Below are positions 12,731-12,793 of a stretch of 12,793 nt of DNA, in pieces; position 1 is the stretch's first letter, and every line of letters begins with the position of its first letter. Both the position numbers and the translations under genes were made by a program. The notes below the pieces were generated by a model. The model saw only the letters and a list, made by a program, of their open reading frames with translations, was not told the DNA's origin and searched no databases. The DNA is from DG-33 sp964345105 (GTDB taxonomy: Archaea; Hadarchaeota; Hadarchaeia; Hadarchaeales; Hadarchaeaceae): assembly GCA_964345105.1 (NCBI GenBank), contig CAYFPZ010000056.1, positions 1 through 12,793 on the forward strand, in the 5' to 3' direction.

Positions 12731-12793
12731 GTGACGGGTAAGTCAAAATTTAAAAGTTTTTGCACGCTTGCTCTCTGCCTAGCGTTCCTAGCA
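12731..12793 (+). CDS. 5' end of a gene with a signal-peptide-like N-terminus
   Basis: From GTG at 12731 the frame is open to the window edge, 21 codons: a basic start MTGKSKFKSF followed by the hydrophobic stretch CTLALCLAFLA. This resembles a secretion signal or membrane anchor. GGGAG lies five bases before the GTG and a box A lies at the right distance. The nearby ATG at 12719 and GTG at 12727 run into stops at once, so 12731 is the only workable start here. Too little is visible to name a family. Confidence 0.5.
   Translation, partial: MTGKSKFKSFCTLALCLAFLA

Noticed and set aside
1..12793. CRISPR array, insertion sequence, prophage or defence island
   Set aside because: No regularly spaced repeats, transposase, integrase or nuclease-like frames were found; all major frames are core metabolic, translational or transport genes.

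Overview
The window looks like a chromosomal segment of an archaeon. The support is: TTTAWATA-type box A promoters with a purine-rich BRE; an archaeal elongation factor 1-beta paired with a CPxCG zinc-ribbon protein; an archaeal-type phosphoglycerate mutase (ApgM); short Lrp/AsnC control; Shine-Dalgarno sequences complementary to a CACCUCC 16S tail; and a tRNA intron with bulge-helix-bulge geometry. The lineage cannot be fixed from sequence alone. An intron in the tRNA D-loop would fit TACK-like or deep-branching uncultured archaea better than haloarchaea or methanogens, but that is inference.

Layout. Bases 1-882 (+) hold the 3' part of an isocitrate dehydrogenase gene whose start lies outside the window. 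It converges, with only 20 bases between, on a long minus-strand block (9121 down to 903) that reads hisC-hisG-hisA-hisB-hisF-hisD-hisE-hisI, then a SpoIIM/DUF95-like membrane protein, then apgM. The eight his genes are packed with 1-4 base overlaps or gaps of up to 21 bases, use ATG, GTG and TTG starts, and carry strong internal ribosome binding sites. Together they cover most of the PRPP-to-histidine pathway. hisH, the glutaminase partner of hisF, and a histidinol-phosphate phosphatase are not present. A 200-base divergent region (9122-9321) carries a box A for each direction, a possible 17-codon leader ORF ahead of hisC, and an AT-rich palindrome over the promoter of a plus-strand Lrp/AsnC regulator (9322-9777).

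The regulator converges on a second minus-strand group (12384 down to 9812): zinc-ribbon protein, aEF-1beta, a CDF metal exporter and a class II cysteine desulfurase. The last two overlap by 17 bases, linking metal export with sulfur mobilisation. On the plus strand follow a tRNA-Arg(GCG) gene with encoded CCA and an inferred 20-base intron in the D-loop, a nested inverted repeat, and, at the right edge, the first 21 codons of a protein with a signal-peptide-like N-terminus.

I did not find a mobile element, a CRISPR array or an unknown defence-like system. The most unusual element is the non-canonical tRNA intron. No stretch longer than 300 bases lacks a gene.
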